Below, one piece after another: positions 16,698-26,204 of a DNA stretch of 64,000 bases. Positions within the stretch are counted from its first letter, which is position 1; each line of letters begins with the position of its first letter. Under the pieces are notes generated by a model that saw only the letters and a program-made list of their open reading frames with translations, did not search any database and was not told where the DNA came from. Made by a program: the position numbers and the translations under genes. The stretch spans positions 983,501 to 1,047,500 of the forward strand of contig NZ_CP032694.1 of the NCBI RefSeq assembly GCF_003627755.1, written 5' to 3'. The stretch is from Rhizobium jaguaris (GTDB lineage: Bacteria > Pseudomonadota > Alphaproteobacteria > Rhizobiales > Rhizobiaceae).

Positions 16698-17765
16698 TCA
16701 GGACAACCGGGATATCGTCGACGTCGCTTCCATGGTGCTGGTGCTGCGCGGCTCGTAAGCGCGCTGGTCACGCAGGATCTGGAAGGCGATCGTCAAAAGC
16801 TTGCGCGCGATCGCAACACGCGCTTTGTTTACTCCTCTGAGCTTCAGATGTTCGTATTGGGCGCGAAGCTGCGCATCGGCAGCGATGGCCGGAGCGACCG
16901 CCTCGACAAAGGCCCAGCGCAGCCACTTGTTGCCCTGCTTGATGATCTTGCCGTGGAAGGTCTTGCCGCCGGAGGAATAGGTCGACGGCACCAGACCAGC
17001 ATAGGCGGCGAGCTTCTTGGCGTTGCGGAACCGCGATATGTCGTCGATCTCAGCATCGATCAGTCGGGCGAAGAACTCACCGATGCCGGGGATCGTCTTC
17101 AACAGCTTCACATTGGTGTTCGCTTTCGTCATCGCCCGGATCGTTGCTTCCGATTGCTTGACCCGCACGTCGATGTCGGCGATGAAGGCGAGGCCGCGGT
17201 CGATCTGGATGCGGTCGATCTCTGAGACCTTCACCTGAGCCAGCTGGATGCGGCCGGCCTTGCCGAACAGGTCGCCAAGCGTCTTCAACTGCGCCGTCTG
17301 CTCCGGGTAACGATCAAAGACCGTCACAATCCGGTTCTTGGTCATCGTGCGCAGCCGCACGTAAAACATCCGTTCGCGAAGGGCGACGCGAAGGTCTCGC
17401 GATTTCTCGCTTGGTGCCCAGGCCTCCGGCACCAGGTCGGCTCTGAGCAGATGCGCCAGCACCGTCGCATCGATCTTGTCGGTCTTGATCTTGGCGTCGG
17501 CGATCGCCTTGACCTTCAACGGATGGGCGAGAACGACATCATCACAAATGTCGTCGAGCCAGTCGTACATCACCATCCAGTTGCGGGTCGCCTCGACAAC
17601 CGCATGCGAGTTCTCGCGGTAGCGTTCCAAAAACCCGCCCAGCGACTGGCGATCGTTCTTCACCCGGCCGGAGCGTAGCGTCTTGCCGGCCGAATCCTGC
17701 ACCACCAGGTGACTGTAGGATTTGTGGTAGTCGACGCCGATATGGTATTCATAAGAGGCAGTCAT
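16698..17765 (-). mobile_element. IS110-family transposase (DEDD recombinase)
   Basis: A 355-residue transposase, full length for the family and without visible frameshift. The N-terminal DEDD (RuvC-like) domain starts YHIGVDYHKSYSHLVVQD with the first catalytic Asp, then VEATRNW and the KTDKIDATVLAHLLR segment. The C-terminal Transposase_20 domain has LLKTIPGIGEFFARLIDAE and AAYAGLVPSTYSSGGKTFHG, including the serine region proposed to be nucleophilic. Start taken at the MTASYEYH methionine (17765). The element sits between a YCII gene and a LysR gene. In IS110 elements a structured bridge RNA is encoded next to the recombinase, usually upstream of its start. Confidence 0.93.
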
Positions 17766-17925
17766 GCTTCCAACTCCCTTGTTGAGATCTGCAAAACCCC
17801 AATAAGGTAAGCCGAAAGGCTGGAAGTGTGACTGTCCCTCGATCATCACCTGCATCTCAGTGATCCGTTCTGTCGGTGGAGGTGGCCTCTTTCATGTCAC
17901 CTCCTTACTGGATATTTTCAGTTTA
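17766..17925 (-). ncRNA. Candidate bridge-RNA region of the IS110 element
   Basis: The noncoding DNA upstream of the transposase start contains an inverted repeat GGAGGTG (17878-17884)/CACCTCC (17898-17904) and other short complementary words. For IS110-group elements this is where the bridge RNA with donor and target loops is encoded. I cannot fold it or define its ends by eye, so the call rests on family knowledge and position, and the coordinates are only the region. Confidence 0.35.
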
Positions 17926-17978
17926 TGACTGCAATAATGCCGTTGCACGCGGTAAGTTTGCTGCTGGGGGCTGCAAAA

Positions 17979-18863
17979 TTGCACGATATCGATTGGAACG
18001 ATCTGCGCCATGTTCTGGCTCTTGCGCGGGGTGGATCCTTTGCTGCAGCCGGCAGAGCACTTGCGACAGATGCGACGACAGTGGGTCGCCGACTGCGCAT
18101 CCTGGAGCAACACCTCGGCACCACACTGTTCTCGCGCGATGCAGGCGGTAACATGTCGCCGACGCCGCCGGGCGAGATCGCAGTTGCGAAGGCCGAGGCG
18201 ATCGAGGCCGAAGTCATGGCGCTATCGGGCGCATTGGATGCGGTCGATCCCATGGCGCTCGGCAAGGTGCGCCTCACCGCCGCGCCATCCTTCATCAGCC
18301 GGCTGCTGATTCCCTCTATGCCCGGCTTGCTGGCTCAGCACTCGGGCCTTCAATTGGAGCTCATCGGCGATGCCCGCAATTTCAACCTGACCCGGCGCGA
18401 GGCGGATATGGCGCTACGCCTCTCGAGGCCAGCCGATGTCGCAAACGCCAAGGTCGTCGCTAGGCGGATCGCGACGTTGGATTATGCTGTCTACGTTGCC
18501 GCCGGGCAGGAGAGCCGGGCAGAAGGCTTGCCCTGGATCGTCTACGAAGAGGCCATGCTGCATCTGCCGCACGCCCGTTGGATTGCTGCGCAGGCGGAGA
18601 AATCCGCTCGCTTCAGCCCGCTTGCGGTGAACGACGCCGAAGCTCTGCTCCAAGCGGCCGCTGCAGGCCTAGGGCGCGCGCTTCTGCCGAAAATCCTTGC
18701 CGAGAGTGCCGAGGGTCTTTGCCGCGTCGACGGCGGCGACAGAAATCCGCCTGCGCGCGAGATGTGGCTGCTCATGCATGCAGAGCTTCGTCAGCTCGTC
18801 CGCATCCGCGCCGTTTCCGATTGGTTGGATGAGGTATTCCGTCGCCCGCTTTCTGAGCGGTGA
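17979..18863 (+). CDS. LysR-family regulator next to the IS element
   Basis: A 294-residue LysR protein if translated from the TTG at 17979 (MHDIDWNDLRHVLALARGGS), which is preceded by a GGGGG run and gives the usual family N terminus; an upstream ATG at 17925 would add 18 atypical residues. The helix-turn-helix is in residues 5-60 (SFAAAGRALATDATTVGRRL), the effector domain follows. The protein resembles the short-linker rhizobial group with VGRRLRILEQHLGTTLF. Its promoter region is next to the IS110 end, so the insertion may have altered its control. No divergent partner gene remains next to it. Confidence 0.85.
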   Translation: MHDIDWNDLRHVLALARGGSFAAAGRALATDATTVGRRLRILEQHLGTTLFSRDAGGNMSPTPPGEIAVAKAEAIEAEVMALSGALDAVDPMALGKVRLTAAPSFISRLLIPSMPGLLAQHSGLQLELIGDARNFNLTRREADMALRLSRPADVANAKVVARRIATLDYAVYVAAGQESRAEGLPWIVYEEAMLHLPHARWIAAQAEKSARFSPLAVNDAEALLQAAAAGLGRALLPKILAESAEGLCRVDGGDRNPPAREMWLLMHAELRQLVRIRAVSDWLDEVFRRPLSER

Positions 18864-18902
18864 GAGAGGCGGCCTGGATGCCGCCTCCCGTTATCGGACG
18901 AA

Positions 18903-19271
18903 TTACTTGCCGTGCTTCTTCAGCCAGGCGTTCATCTCCTTGATTTCGGCTTCCTGCGCGGTGACGACGGCTTTCGCCAATTTGCGCAGTTCCGGGTCCT
19001 TGCCGTATTTGAGTTCCACCTTGGCCATGTCGATCGCACCTTGATGATGCGGGATCATGCCGCGGACGAAATCCGCATCGGCATCGCCGCTATAGGTGAT
19101 CATCATATCCTTGTTCATCTTGCCCATGACATCGTTGAATGCCTTGCTGGAGGCGCCCTGGTCGCCCATCGGCTTGCCCATATCCACACCGGACATGTCC
19201 TGGGCGAGGGCGGGGATGGCGAGGGTGAGCGCAAGAGCGCCGGCGAGGATGATGGATTTTGAAATAGGCAT
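18903..19271 (-). CDS. DUF305 exported protein (copper-associated family)
   Basis: A 122-residue exported protein: signal peptide [23 protein letters not shown], then a four-helix DUF305 core. The hallmark [20 protein letters not shown], with paired histidines, is intact, and methionines are abundant ([19 protein letters not shown]). DUF305 proteins such as CopM bind copper in the periplasm. GGAAGGAA precedes the ATG. It lies 81 bases downstream of another small exported Met/His/Cys-rich gene on the same strand, which supports a metal role for the pair. Confidence 0.85.
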   Translation of the reverse strand: MPISKSIILAGALALTLAIPALAQDMSGVDMGKPMGDQGASSKAFNDVMGKMNKDMMITYSGDADADFVRGMIPHHQGAIDMAKVELKYGKDPELRKLAKAVVTAQEAEIKEMNAWLKKHGK

Positions 19272-19352
19272 GTAAGTTCCTTCCGTTTTCGAGACGGTAT
19301 CTGAATTTCTAGCGAAGAATCGCTTCGTAAATTGGATGAAGTCAGACGCGTA

Positions 19353-19742
19353 TCAGGCGAAACGGGGAGGCGGCGCCGTTGGTGCGGGACGGGAATCCGC
19401 AAGCCGTTGACCATGTGTCGGCGCCGGATAGGAGAATGCCAGCGCCTTGCCGTCATCGGCGACAAGGGGCGGCACTGCCGCCAGGCAGGCGGCGCAGGAG
19501 GGCACATGCGCCATGCCGCCGGCGCAGGGGTTGTCCGGTTTCTTGTCGGGGATCGCGCTGTTGGCGTGCATGGCCATCGAACCATGATCCATAGCCACGC
19601 CTGGCATCGCCTCATGCATGCTCATGGTGGAGGCTACCGGCATTGCCGTCTCTGAAACGCAGATGGGGCAGTTCGCCAGCGCCGGCATGGCACCGTAGAA
19701 CAGCCAGGCAATCAGCATTGTCAGGATCGCGAAGAAGCGCAT
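19353..19742 (-). CDS. Small exported Met/His/Cys-rich protein
   Basis: A 129-residue protein with a signal peptide (MRFFAILTMLIAWLFYGAMPALA). The mature region has two cysteine pairs of CxxC type (NCPICVS, PSCAACLAA) and a Met/His cluster (MSMHEAMPGVAMDHGSMAMH), and ends in a proline-rich tail. These are typical of periplasmic copper-binding or copper-responsive proteins, somewhat like DUF2946. Start is the ATG at 19742 (a TTG lies two codons upstream); no clear ribosome site. Upstream partner of the DUF305 gene. Confidence 0.65.
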   Translation of the reverse strand: MRFFAILTMLIAWLFYGAMPALANCPICVSETAMPVASTMSMHEAMPGVAMDHGSMAMHANSAIPDKKPDNPCAGGMAHVPSCAACLAAVPPLVADDGKALAFSYPAPTHGQRLADSRPAPTAPPPRFA

Positions 19743-19788
19743 AAGCAAAAAACTAAATTTGTGGTCGCAAAAGGCAAGCGGAAATCGC

Positions 19789-20346
19789 TCAGCGATGGTT
19801 GGCAGAATATCGTGGCGCCAGTTTGACCTCGCTCAGGATTTCGACCGGAGGAGATCTGACACAGTCTGCCGCATCGAAAGTCACCGTAAATCTTGCCGGC
19901 GTTTCCGCCGCCCAACTCAGCGCCGTTTCGGCCGATGCCATGGGGATTTTCATCGCGATCGTGCAATGGGGTTGCCAATGGTCGGGACGGTAGTGCTCAT
20001 GACATAGGATGGGATCGATTTCCCGATGAATGGCCTGGTGGAGCGGTCGCAAAGGGCTGTCATCGACGGGACGCGCCCATAGCACCAGCACATCGTTGCG
20101 GAAGTGGTGGATGCCCGAGAACTCCACGGAAATCGCCGGAATGTCGTGAAAAGTCTTGTGAACTGTCTCGCAGAGGCGGTCGGGTGAGATGTTTTCGTAG
20201 ATGGCAAGGGTCAGATGCGGAGGGTAGTTCAGCCCTTGCATCGACGGCACGGTTTCGAAGGCGCCGGCTTGCCGCCACAGATCGCGGACAGGCATCGCCG
20301 TATTGTTGGTGCATTTCAGGCTGATCGCATAGGGCATGGCTTCCAC
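19789..20346 (-). CDS. 2H phosphoesterase / 2'-5' RNA ligase family protein
   Basis: A 185-residue protein of the 2H fold. The two catalytic H-x-T motifs are present: HLTLAI near residue 45 and HCTIAM near 131, separated by the expected distance. Family members include ThpR/LigT RNA cyclic phosphodiesterases and YjcG-like proteins. The start may be GTG 20346 or ATG 20337 (MPYAISLK); both have weak purine stretches upstream. It is divergent from hisS across 125 bases. RNA substrate unknown. Confidence 0.8.
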   Translation of the reverse strand: MEAMPYAISLKCTNNTAMPVRDLWRQAGAFETVPSMQGLNYPPHLTLAIYENISPDRLCETVHKTFHDIPAISVEFSGIHHFRNDVLVLWARPVDDSPLRPLHQAIHREIDPILCHEHYRPDHWQPHCTIAMKIPMASAETALSWAAETPARFTVTFDAADCVRSPPVEILSEVKLAPRYSANHR

Positions 20347-20471
20347 GTCCCGTCCTGCTGCTTCTGTTGCTTTTGTCAGTTTTGACGGACAGCAACATAC
20401 AACAATCCTTGCCGCATCCCGCGCTATCCGCTAGTTAACCGCCACTGTTCCCGTACCGGATTATCCTGCAA

Positions 20472-21995
20472 ATGAGCGATAAACAAAAGAAACCGCAAAA
20501 GCTCAAGGCCCGCCTGCCGCGTGGCTTTGTCGATCGTTCGGCGAGCGACATTCGCGCCGTCAACGAAATGACCGCCAAGATCCGGGCCGTGTACGAGCAT
20601 TATGGTTTCGATCCCGTCGAGACACCACTGTTCGAATATACCGATGCGCTCGGCAAATTCCTGCCTGACAGCGATCGGCCAAACGAGGGTGTGTTTTCGC
20701 TGCAGGATGATGACGAGCAGTGGATGTCGCTACGCTACGATTTGACGGCGCCGCTCGCCCGCCATGTGGCGGAGAATTTCAACGAGATCCAACTACCTTA
20801 TCGCACTTACCGCGCCGGCTATGTTTTCCGCAACGAGAAGCCTGGCCCGGGCCGTTTCCGCCAGTTCATGCAGTTCGACGCCGATACGGTCGGCGCGCCG
20901 GGCGTGCAGGCGGATGCCGAAATGTGCATGATGATGGCCGATACGCTGGAAGCGCTCGGTATCAAGCGCGGCGACTATGTGATCCGCGTCAACAACCGCA
21001 AGGTCCTCGACGGCGTGCTCGAAGCGATCGGTCTTGGCGGCGACGACAAGGCCGCTCAGCGCCTCAACGTGCTGCGTGCCATCGACAAGCTCGACAAGTT
21101 CGGGCCGGAAGGCGTAGCGCTGCTGCTCGGGCCGGGTCGCAAGGACGAGTCTGGCGATTTCACCAAGGGCGCTGGGCTGGATGCGGACCAGATCGAAAAA
21201 GTGCTCTTCTTCGTCGGCATCAAGGATTATGCCGAAAGTGCTGTCCGGCTCGCTGAGCTTGTCGCCGGCACATCCAAGGGCAGCGAAGGCGTCGAGGAGC
21301 TGAATTTGATCGGTTCGCTGGTCACCAGCGCCGGCTATCATTCCGATCGTATCAAGATCGATCCGTCCGTCGTGCGTGGCCTCGAATATTATACCGGCCC
21401 GGTTTACGAAGCCGAGCTTTTGTTCGACGTCACCAACGAAAAGGGCGAGAAGGTCGTGTTCGGCTCGGTCGGCGGTGGTGGCCGCTATGACGGGCTTGTC
21501 TCGCGCTTCATGGGCCAGCCGGTGCCGGCCACCGGCTTCTCAATCGGCGTGTCGCGCCTGATGACTGCCTTGAAGAACCTAGGCAAGCTCGGCACGGAAG
21601 AGGTGATCGAGCCTGTGCTCGTCACTGTCATGGATGGCGATGTCGAGGCCATGGGCCGCTATCAGCGATTCACCCAGCAACTGCGCGCCGCCGGCATTCG
21701 CGCCGAGATGTTCCAGGGCAACTGGAAAAAGTTCGGCAACCAACTGAAATATGCCGACCGCCGCGGCTGCCCGATCGCCATCATCCAGGGTGGCGACGAG
21801 CGTGCCGAGGGTGTCGTACAGCTCAAGGATCTGATCGAGGGCAAGCGCCTCTCGGGCGAAATCGAGGATAATGAGAGCTGGCGCGAAGCCCGCGTTGCGC
21901 AGGAGACCGTGCCCGAAGCCGATCTGGTGGCCAAGGTACGGGAGATTTTGGCGGCGCAGGCGGAAGATCGGAAGAGGGCGCCCGGCAATGTCTGA
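20472..21995 (+). CDS. hisS: Histidyl-tRNA synthetase
   Basis: A 507-residue class II synthetase. It has the class II motif 2 region [20 protein letters not shown], histidine-binding [14 protein letters not shown], motif 3 GFSIGVSRL, and an anticodon-binding C-terminal domain ([20 protein letters not shown]). [15 protein letters not shown] rather than the usual GRYRQFHQL.. marks the divergent alphaproteobacterial HisRS type, which in some species goes with tRNA-His lacking G-1. It charges tRNA-His and heads a group with hisZ and hisG, although RIME repeats separate it from hisZ. Confidence 0.95.
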   Translation: MSDKQKKPQKLKARLPRGFVDRSASDIRAVNEMTAKIRAVYEHYGFDPVETPLFEYTDALGKFLPDSDRPNEGVFSLQDDDEQWMSLRYDLTAPLARHVAENFNEIQLPYRTYRAGYVFRNEKPGPGRFRQFMQFDADTVGAPGVQADAEMCMMMADTLEALGIKRGDYVIRVNNRKVLDGVLEAIGLGGDDKAAQRLNVLRAIDKLDKFGPEGVALLLGPGRKDESGDFTKGAGLDADQIEKVLFFVGIKDYAESAVRLAELVAGTSKGSEGVEELNLIGSLVTSAGYHSDRIKIDPSVVRGLEYYTGPVYEAELLFDVTNEKGEKVVFGSVGGGGRYDGLVSRFMGQPVPATGFSIGVSRLMTALKNLGKLGTEEVIEPVLVTVMDGDVEAMGRYQRFTQQLRAAGIRAEMFQGNWKKFGNQLKYADRRGCPIAIIQGGDERAEGVVQLKDLIEGKRLSGEIEDNESWREARVAQETVPEADLVAKVREILAAQAEDRKRAPGNV

Positions 21996-22009
21996 GCGTG
22001 CGGCTTCGC

Positions 22010-22280
22010 CCCTCACCCTAGCCCTCTCCCCGCAGGCGGGGAGAGGGGACAATCTCTTTTGCTGCGGCCTCTCGTCCCTTGGTTGCGTCGTGGATGGCGC
22101 TAATTTCCCTCATCCCCTTCTCCCCGTCGGGGAGAAGGTGCCCGACAGGGCGGATGAGGGGGCCGAGGGGCGGAGCGACGCGGATCATGAGCGTGAAGCG
22201 AAGGATAGTTTTCCCGTGCTGAGAGCCCCCCTCATCCGACCCTTCGGGCCACCTTCTCCCCGAGGGGAGAAGGGGGGGCA
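22010..22280. repeat. RIME-type repeat cluster between hisS and hisZ
   Basis: Three palindromic units fill the spacer: CCCTCTCCCC..GGGGAGAGGG at about 22020-22047, CCTTCTCCCCGTCGGGGAGA and its GCCCGACAGGGCGGATGAGG tail at about 22119-22166, and a third with ACCTTCTCCCCGAGGGGAGA at about 22250-22275, just before hisZ. They match the block at 4741-4985. The last hairpin nearly abuts the hisZ start and may affect its expression. Confidence 0.8.
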
Positions 22281-22285
22281 ATCCC

Positions 22286-23404
22286 ATGCCCCTGATCAAC
22301 CTTCCCGATTTCGCCGACGATCTTCTTGCCGAATTTGCCGCCCGTGGAACGGAACGGGTCGATACGCCCATCATCCAGCCGGCCGAACCGTTTCTCGACA
22401 TGGCGGGCGAAGACCTGCGCCGCCGTATCTTCATGACGGAGAATGAGACTGGCGCCAGCCTCTGCCTGCGTCCGGAATTCACCATTCCCGTCTGCTTGCG
22501 TCATATCGAGACTGCGACCGGCACGCCGAAGCGCTATTCCTATCTCGGGGAGATCTTCCGCCAGCGTCGTGAAGGCGGCAATGAATTCTATCAGGCGGGG
22601 ATGGAGGATCTCGGCGATCGCGATATCGCCAGCGCCGATGCCCGCGCCATCGGCGACGCCATCGGCATTCTCGACAGGCTGGTTCCCGGCAAGGCGCTGT
22701 CGGTGACGCTCGGCGATCAGGCAGTGTTCGAGGCCGTCGTCCAGGCGCTCGGTCTGCCGTCTGGCTGGCAGAAGCGCCTGATCCACGCCTTCGGCAATCT
22801 GACGCAGCTCGAAACCCTGCTGGCACGTCTGGCAAGTCCCCAGCCCGTCGTCGGCCTCAATCGTCATGTGGTCGATTTTCTGGCCCGTGGCGATGAGCAG
22901 GGGTTGGTGGATCATATTGACAAGACCATGCAGGCAACCGGCTATTCCACCAATGCCAGCCGCTCGCCGCTCGAGATCGCCCGTCGTTTGCGGGAAAAAC
23001 TGGTGTTGTCGACGACCTATCTCGACGATGCCGCCTTCGGCGTGTTGGAAGAGTTCCTGTCGCTCAGCCTGCCGCTTGCGGACGCCTCTTCTGCGCTTGC
23101 CGATTTTGCCGACGCGGCCGGGCTGAAGCTTGGCGCGGCGCTTGAGCGTTTTGACGCCCGCGTCGCAGCACTCGCCAATGCCGGCGTCGATGCGGCACAG
23201 ATCGACTATGGTGCCGCTTTCGGCCGTCCGCTCGATTATTATACCGGCCTCACTTTCGAAGTGACGGCACAAGGTTCGACCGAAGTGCTGGCCGGCGGCG
23301 GACGGTTCGACCAGCTGCTGACGCTGCTCGGCGCAAAAGATCATATCCCGGCTGTCGGCTTCGCGCTCTGGCTCGACCGCATCGAAACCGCGAGGGCAGC
23401 CTGA
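22286..23404 (+). CDS. hisZ: ATP phosphoribosyltransferase regulatory subunit HisZ
   Basis: A 372-residue protein resembling a HisRS catalytic core without the anticodon domain, the signature of HisZ. Class II remnants are visible: [33 protein letters not shown], and [18 protein letters not shown]. It has no tRNA-binding tail and is expected to bind histidine and control HisG allosterically. It overlaps the next ATG by one base (TGATG), so hisZ and hisG are coupled. Its ribosome site is the GGGGAGAAGGGGGGG of the adjoining RIME hairpin, an interesting case of a repeat supplying the translation signal. Confidence 0.93.
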   Translation: MPLINLPDFADDLLAEFAARGTERVDTPIIQPAEPFLDMAGEDLRRRIFMTENETGASLCLRPEFTIPVCLRHIETATGTPKRYSYLGEIFRQRREGGNEFYQAGMEDLGDRDIASADARAIGDAIGILDRLVPGKALSVTLGDQAVFEAVVQALGLPSGWQKRLIHAFGNLTQLETLLARLASPQPVVGLNRHVVDFLARGDEQGLVDHIDKTMQATGYSTNASRSPLEIARRLREKLVLSTTYLDDAAFGVLEEFLSLSLPLADASSALADFADAAGLKLGAALERFDARVAALANAGVDAAQIDYGAAFGRPLDYYTGLTFEVTAQGSTEVLAGGGRFDQLLTLLGAKDHIPAVGFALWLDRIETARAA

Positions 23405-24099
23405 TGACCATTACCATTGCTCTCCCGTCCAAAGGCCGGATGAAGGACGACTGCTCCGGGATCTTCGCGCGCGCCGGCATGCCGATCGTTGCAGTTGGTA
23501 ACGACCGCTCCTATCGCGGCCGTGTCGAAGGCTGGGATAATGTCGAAATAGCCTTCCTGTCGGCGTCGGAAATCTCGCGCGAGATCGGCAATGGCAGCGT
23601 CGATTTCGGTGTCACCGGTGAGGATCTGGTGCGCGAGGGCATGGCGGAGGCCGATAGCCGCGTCGAATTCTGCGCCCGTCTCGGCTTTGGCCACGCCGAT
23701 GTTGTGGTTGCCGTGCCGGATATCTGGCTTGATGTCGATACCATGGCCGATCTTGGCGACGTCGCCGCCGACTTCCGGGCGCGGCGCGGCCGCAGGCTGG
23801 CGATCGCCACCAAATATTGGCGGCTGACGCAGCAGTTCTTCTCCAGCCAGCACGGCATCCAGCTCTACCGCATCGTCGAAAGCCTCGGTGCGACAGAGGG
23901 GGCGCCTGCTGCCGGCTCGGCGGATATCATCGTCGATATCACCTCGACCGGTTCGACGCTGAAGGCAAACCATCTGAAGGTTCTGTCTGATGGGATTATC
24001 TTGCGCTCCGAGGCTTGCCTTGTCCGCGCGCGCAAGGAAAGCCACGAGAGCGATCCGATGGTTCAGCGCATCATTGCGGCCGTGCGCGCTGCACTTTGA
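23404..24099 (+). CDS. hisG: ATP phosphoribosyltransferase, short form HisG
   Basis: A 231-residue HisG(S). The P-loop-like [14 protein letters not shown] start and the strong PRPP-binding [16 protein letters not shown] motif near residue 180 are present. The protein lacks the C-terminal regulatory domain of the long form, consistent with the adjacent hisZ. It catalyses the first step of histidine synthesis, joining ATP and PRPP. A textbook terminator follows 30 bases after the stop. Confidence 0.95.
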   Translation: MTITIALPSKGRMKDDCSGIFARAGMPIVAVGNDRSYRGRVEGWDNVEIAFLSASEISREIGNGSVDFGVTGEDLVREGMAEADSRVEFCARLGFGHADVVVAVPDIWLDVDTMADLGDVAADFRARRGRRLAIATKYWRLTQQFFSSQHGIQLYRIVESLGATEGAPAAGSADIIVDITSTGSTLKANHLKVLSDGIILRSEACLVRARKESHESDPMVQRIIAAVRAAL

Positions 24100-24128
24100 C
24101 CTTTTCAGACCTGTTTGACGATGCAAAA

Positions 24129-24158
24129 AGCCCGCCGTGGGAAACGGCGGGCTTTTTT
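24129..24158 (+). terminator. Intrinsic terminator of hisS-hisZ-hisG
   Basis: A perfect 10-bp stem AGCCCGCCGT/ACGGCGGGCT with a 5-base loop, flanked by AAAAA upstream and TTTTTT downstream. The flanking A and T tracts let it work in both directions, so it also ends the convergent DoxX gene. Confidence 0.92.
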
Positions 24159-24180
24159 CTGCTTGGGAGGTTTGGGGCAA

Positions 24181-24624
24181 TTACGCGGCTGCGTAGGCAC
24201 CGCGGCGTGCATCGAGCGAGTAGACGCCCGGGCCGTTGGTGGCGAGCATGACGTAGGCGCCGGCGAGAGTGACGTTCTTCAGGAAGTTGACGAAGTTCAG
24301 GCCGTTGATCCAGCCATTGGCGGCAGCCGGGAAATCCGGAACGTTGACGGTCGGCAGATGGAAGACGACACCGGTGAAGACACAGAACAGTGCGAGCAGC
24401 CAGCCGACGATGCGGATCTGGAAGCCGAGCAGGACGCAGACGCCGGTGACGAATTCGAAGGTGCCGGCGAGGTAGGTGAGAAGCGTGGCAGCTGGCATGC
24501 CGGCGCCTGCGATCATGCCTGCGGTGCCAGCCGGATCGGTGAGCTTGCCGAAGCCGGCGAAGATGAACATGAAAGCGAGCAGGATGCGTGCGACGAGGAT
24601 GATGATGTTATTGGTGTTGGACAT
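24181..24624 (-). CDS. DoxX-family membrane protein
   Basis: A 147-residue integral membrane protein with four predicted helices: about residues 6-25 (ILVARILLAFMFIFAGFGKL), 45-65, 70-92 and 110-135. The FIFAGFGKLTDPAGTAG stretch and FEFVTGVCVLLGFQIR match the DoxX/YphA pattern. The ATG at 24624 fits the family start; upstream in-frame codons add an atypical sequence. Proteins of this family sit in the cytoplasmic membrane and have been linked to redox or sulfur metabolism, but the role here is unknown. Confidence 0.85.
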   Translation of the reverse strand: MSNTNNIIILVARILLAFMFIFAGFGKLTDPAGTAGMIAGAGMPAATLLTYLAGTFEFVTGVCVLLGFQIRIVGWLLALFCVFTGVVFHLPTVNVPDFPAAANGWINGLNFVNFLKNVTLAGAYVMLATNGPGVYSLDARRGAYAAA

Positions 24625-24829
24625 GGCGGTCTCCAGTGAATGTGGTGGGTAACAATTCCTGAAACCGTTTATTCGCGATTTTGCTGAGATTGGAAAGATA
24701 AACAACTGCACACAATTAGTTCACAATTGCTGAACAATCTCTCGCAGGCGGCGCTCTTCCCATACGCTCCATATCGGCTATCTTGGCGCGAATTTATTCG
24801 CCAAATCATGATCTTCAGAAGGAAGCCCG

Positions 24830-25537
24830 ATGGCCGATCTGTCCTCTTTCCCAATTACCAAGCGCTGGCCCGCCAGCAATCCGGATGTCATCCAGCTCTA
24901 TTCGCTGCCGACGCCGAATGGCGTCAAGATTTCGATCGCCCTCGAAGAACTCGGCCTTCCCTATGAGGCACATCTGGTTTCCTTCGGCACGAACGACCAG
25001 AAGTCGTCGGAATTCGTCTCGCTGAACCCGAACGGCCGCATCCCGGCGATCATCGATCCCAACAGCCCCGACAGCAAGCCGATCGGCCTGTTCGAATCCG
25101 GCGCTATTCTCGTCTATCTCGCCGAAAAGACCGGTAAGCTGATGCCCAAGGACGCTGCCGGGCGCTACGAGACATTGCAGTGGGTATTCTTCCAGATGGC
25201 CGGCATCGGCCCGATGTTCGGGCAGTTCGGCCACTTCTTCAAATTTGCCGCCGACAAGGTTGCCAACAACTCCTACCCGGTGGAGCGCTATCGCGATGAG
25301 AGCAAGCGCCTGTTGAGCATCCTGGAAAGCCGCCTGAAGGGCCGGCAGTGGATTATGGGCGACGAATACACCATCGCCGACATCGCCACCTTCCCGTGGG
25401 TCCGGGGCGTCGACGTCTTTTATGGCGGTCGGGAGGTTCTCGATTTCGCAAGCTTCCCCTCGGTCATGGATTGGCTCGACCGTGCCATTGCCCGCCCGGC
25501 GAGCCAGCGCGGGCTGAATATTCCGAAGCGGGATTGA
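24830..25537 (+). CDS. Glutathione S-transferase family protein (Nu/YfcG-like)
   Basis: A 235-residue GST. The thioredoxin-fold N-terminal domain has LYSLPTPNGVKISIALEELG, LNPNGRIPAIID and the FESGAILVYLAEKTG glutathione-binding SNAIL-like motif; the helical C-terminal domain has RQWIMGDEYTIADIATFPWV. The asparagine in TPNG replaces the usual Tyr/Ser/Cys catalytic site as in Nu-class disulfide-bond reductases (YfcG, YghU). Cytoplasmic. ATG 24830 is preceded by AGAAGGAAGC. It stands alone. Confidence 0.9.
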   Translation: MADLSSFPITKRWPASNPDVIQLYSLPTPNGVKISIALEELGLPYEAHLVSFGTNDQKSSEFVSLNPNGRIPAIIDPNSPDSKPIGLFESGAILVYLAEKTGKLMPKDAAGRYETLQWVFFQMAGIGPMFGQFGHFFKFAADKVANNSYPVERYRDESKRLLSILESRLKGRQWIMGDEYTIADIATFPWVRGVDVFYGGREVLDFASFPSVMDWLDRAIARPASQRGLNIPKRD

Positions 25538-25598
25538 TATCGAGCCTGCGCGCGATGCAAGGCCGGTCCGAAAGGATCGGCCTTTTGCGTTCAGGGCG

Positions 25599-26204
25599 CT
25601 ATTGCCGGCTCGCTAACTGGCTGCCCGGCTCGAGCTTGAAACGCGGAAACACGAACATGCCCACCATGCTGCCGGCGTGTTTTCCCTCCGCGCCGATCGA
25701 TTCGCCGACGCAGAAGATCGGTTGGCGATGCCCGCCGACGCCAAGCGCGGTCGTGGAGTAGCAGAAAGACGAAGACGCGGTTGCGGCCTGCTCGAACAGG
25801 TCGAGGATGCGGGCGCGGTCATGGGCGTCGTAGCAATGCATCAGGCTCAACAGGCCGCATTCCGACGAGGTCAACCCGTGCAGCATGGTGCTCCACTGAC
25901 CAAGCTTGATGACGCCGCTTGATAAATCGCCGGTCCATCCTTCGGAGACGCAGAACTGCGCCAGCAGATCAGGATCATGCCCACCCAACTCCAGTGACCC
26001 TGGAGCGAAAGGTGCGGCAAGATTGGCTTTGGCGATCTTGAACAAGATATCCCCCAGCTTGAGGCGCGGGTTCCCCTGCGCGCGCTTCAATCGAATTCCA
26101 TGCATTATTGGACGGAGCATCGCTCCGCATATTGCACAGCGGCGGACCGGCGAAGCCACATCTTCGCCACCCCCTCCACACCGGGCGTGCTTCCGGATCG
26201 TCAA
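25599..26204 (-). CDS. Unknown rhizobial protein with a PAS-like core
   Basis: Up to 201 residues. I do not recognise a named family. Residues about 65-195 (GGHDPDLLAQFCVSEGW..., LTSSECGLLSLMHCYDAHDR, then FCYSTTALGV and GRF-type strands) resemble a PAS-type sensory fold that would follow a helical linker. The true start is probably ATG 26105 (MHGIRLKRAQGNPRLK) or 26120, since the N-terminal 30 residues are low-complexity and the upstream region lacks a ribosome site. Six cysteines or more are unusual for a cytoplasmic protein. Neighbours give no clue. Confidence 0.55.
   Translation of the reverse strand: MTIRKHARCGGGGEDVASPVRRCAICGAMLRPIMHGIRLKRAQGNPRLKLGDILFKIAKANLAAPFAPGSLELGGHDPDLLAQFCVSEGWTGDLSSGVIKLGQWSTMLHGLTSSECGLLSLMHCYDAHDRARILDLFEQAATASSSFCYSTTALGVGGHRQPIFCVGESIGAEGKHAGSMVGMFVFPRFKLEPGSQLASRQ

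Noticed and set aside
20347..20471. Possible histidine attenuator upstream of hisS
   Set aside because: No His-rich frame and no hairpin followed by a T tract could be found in this spacer.
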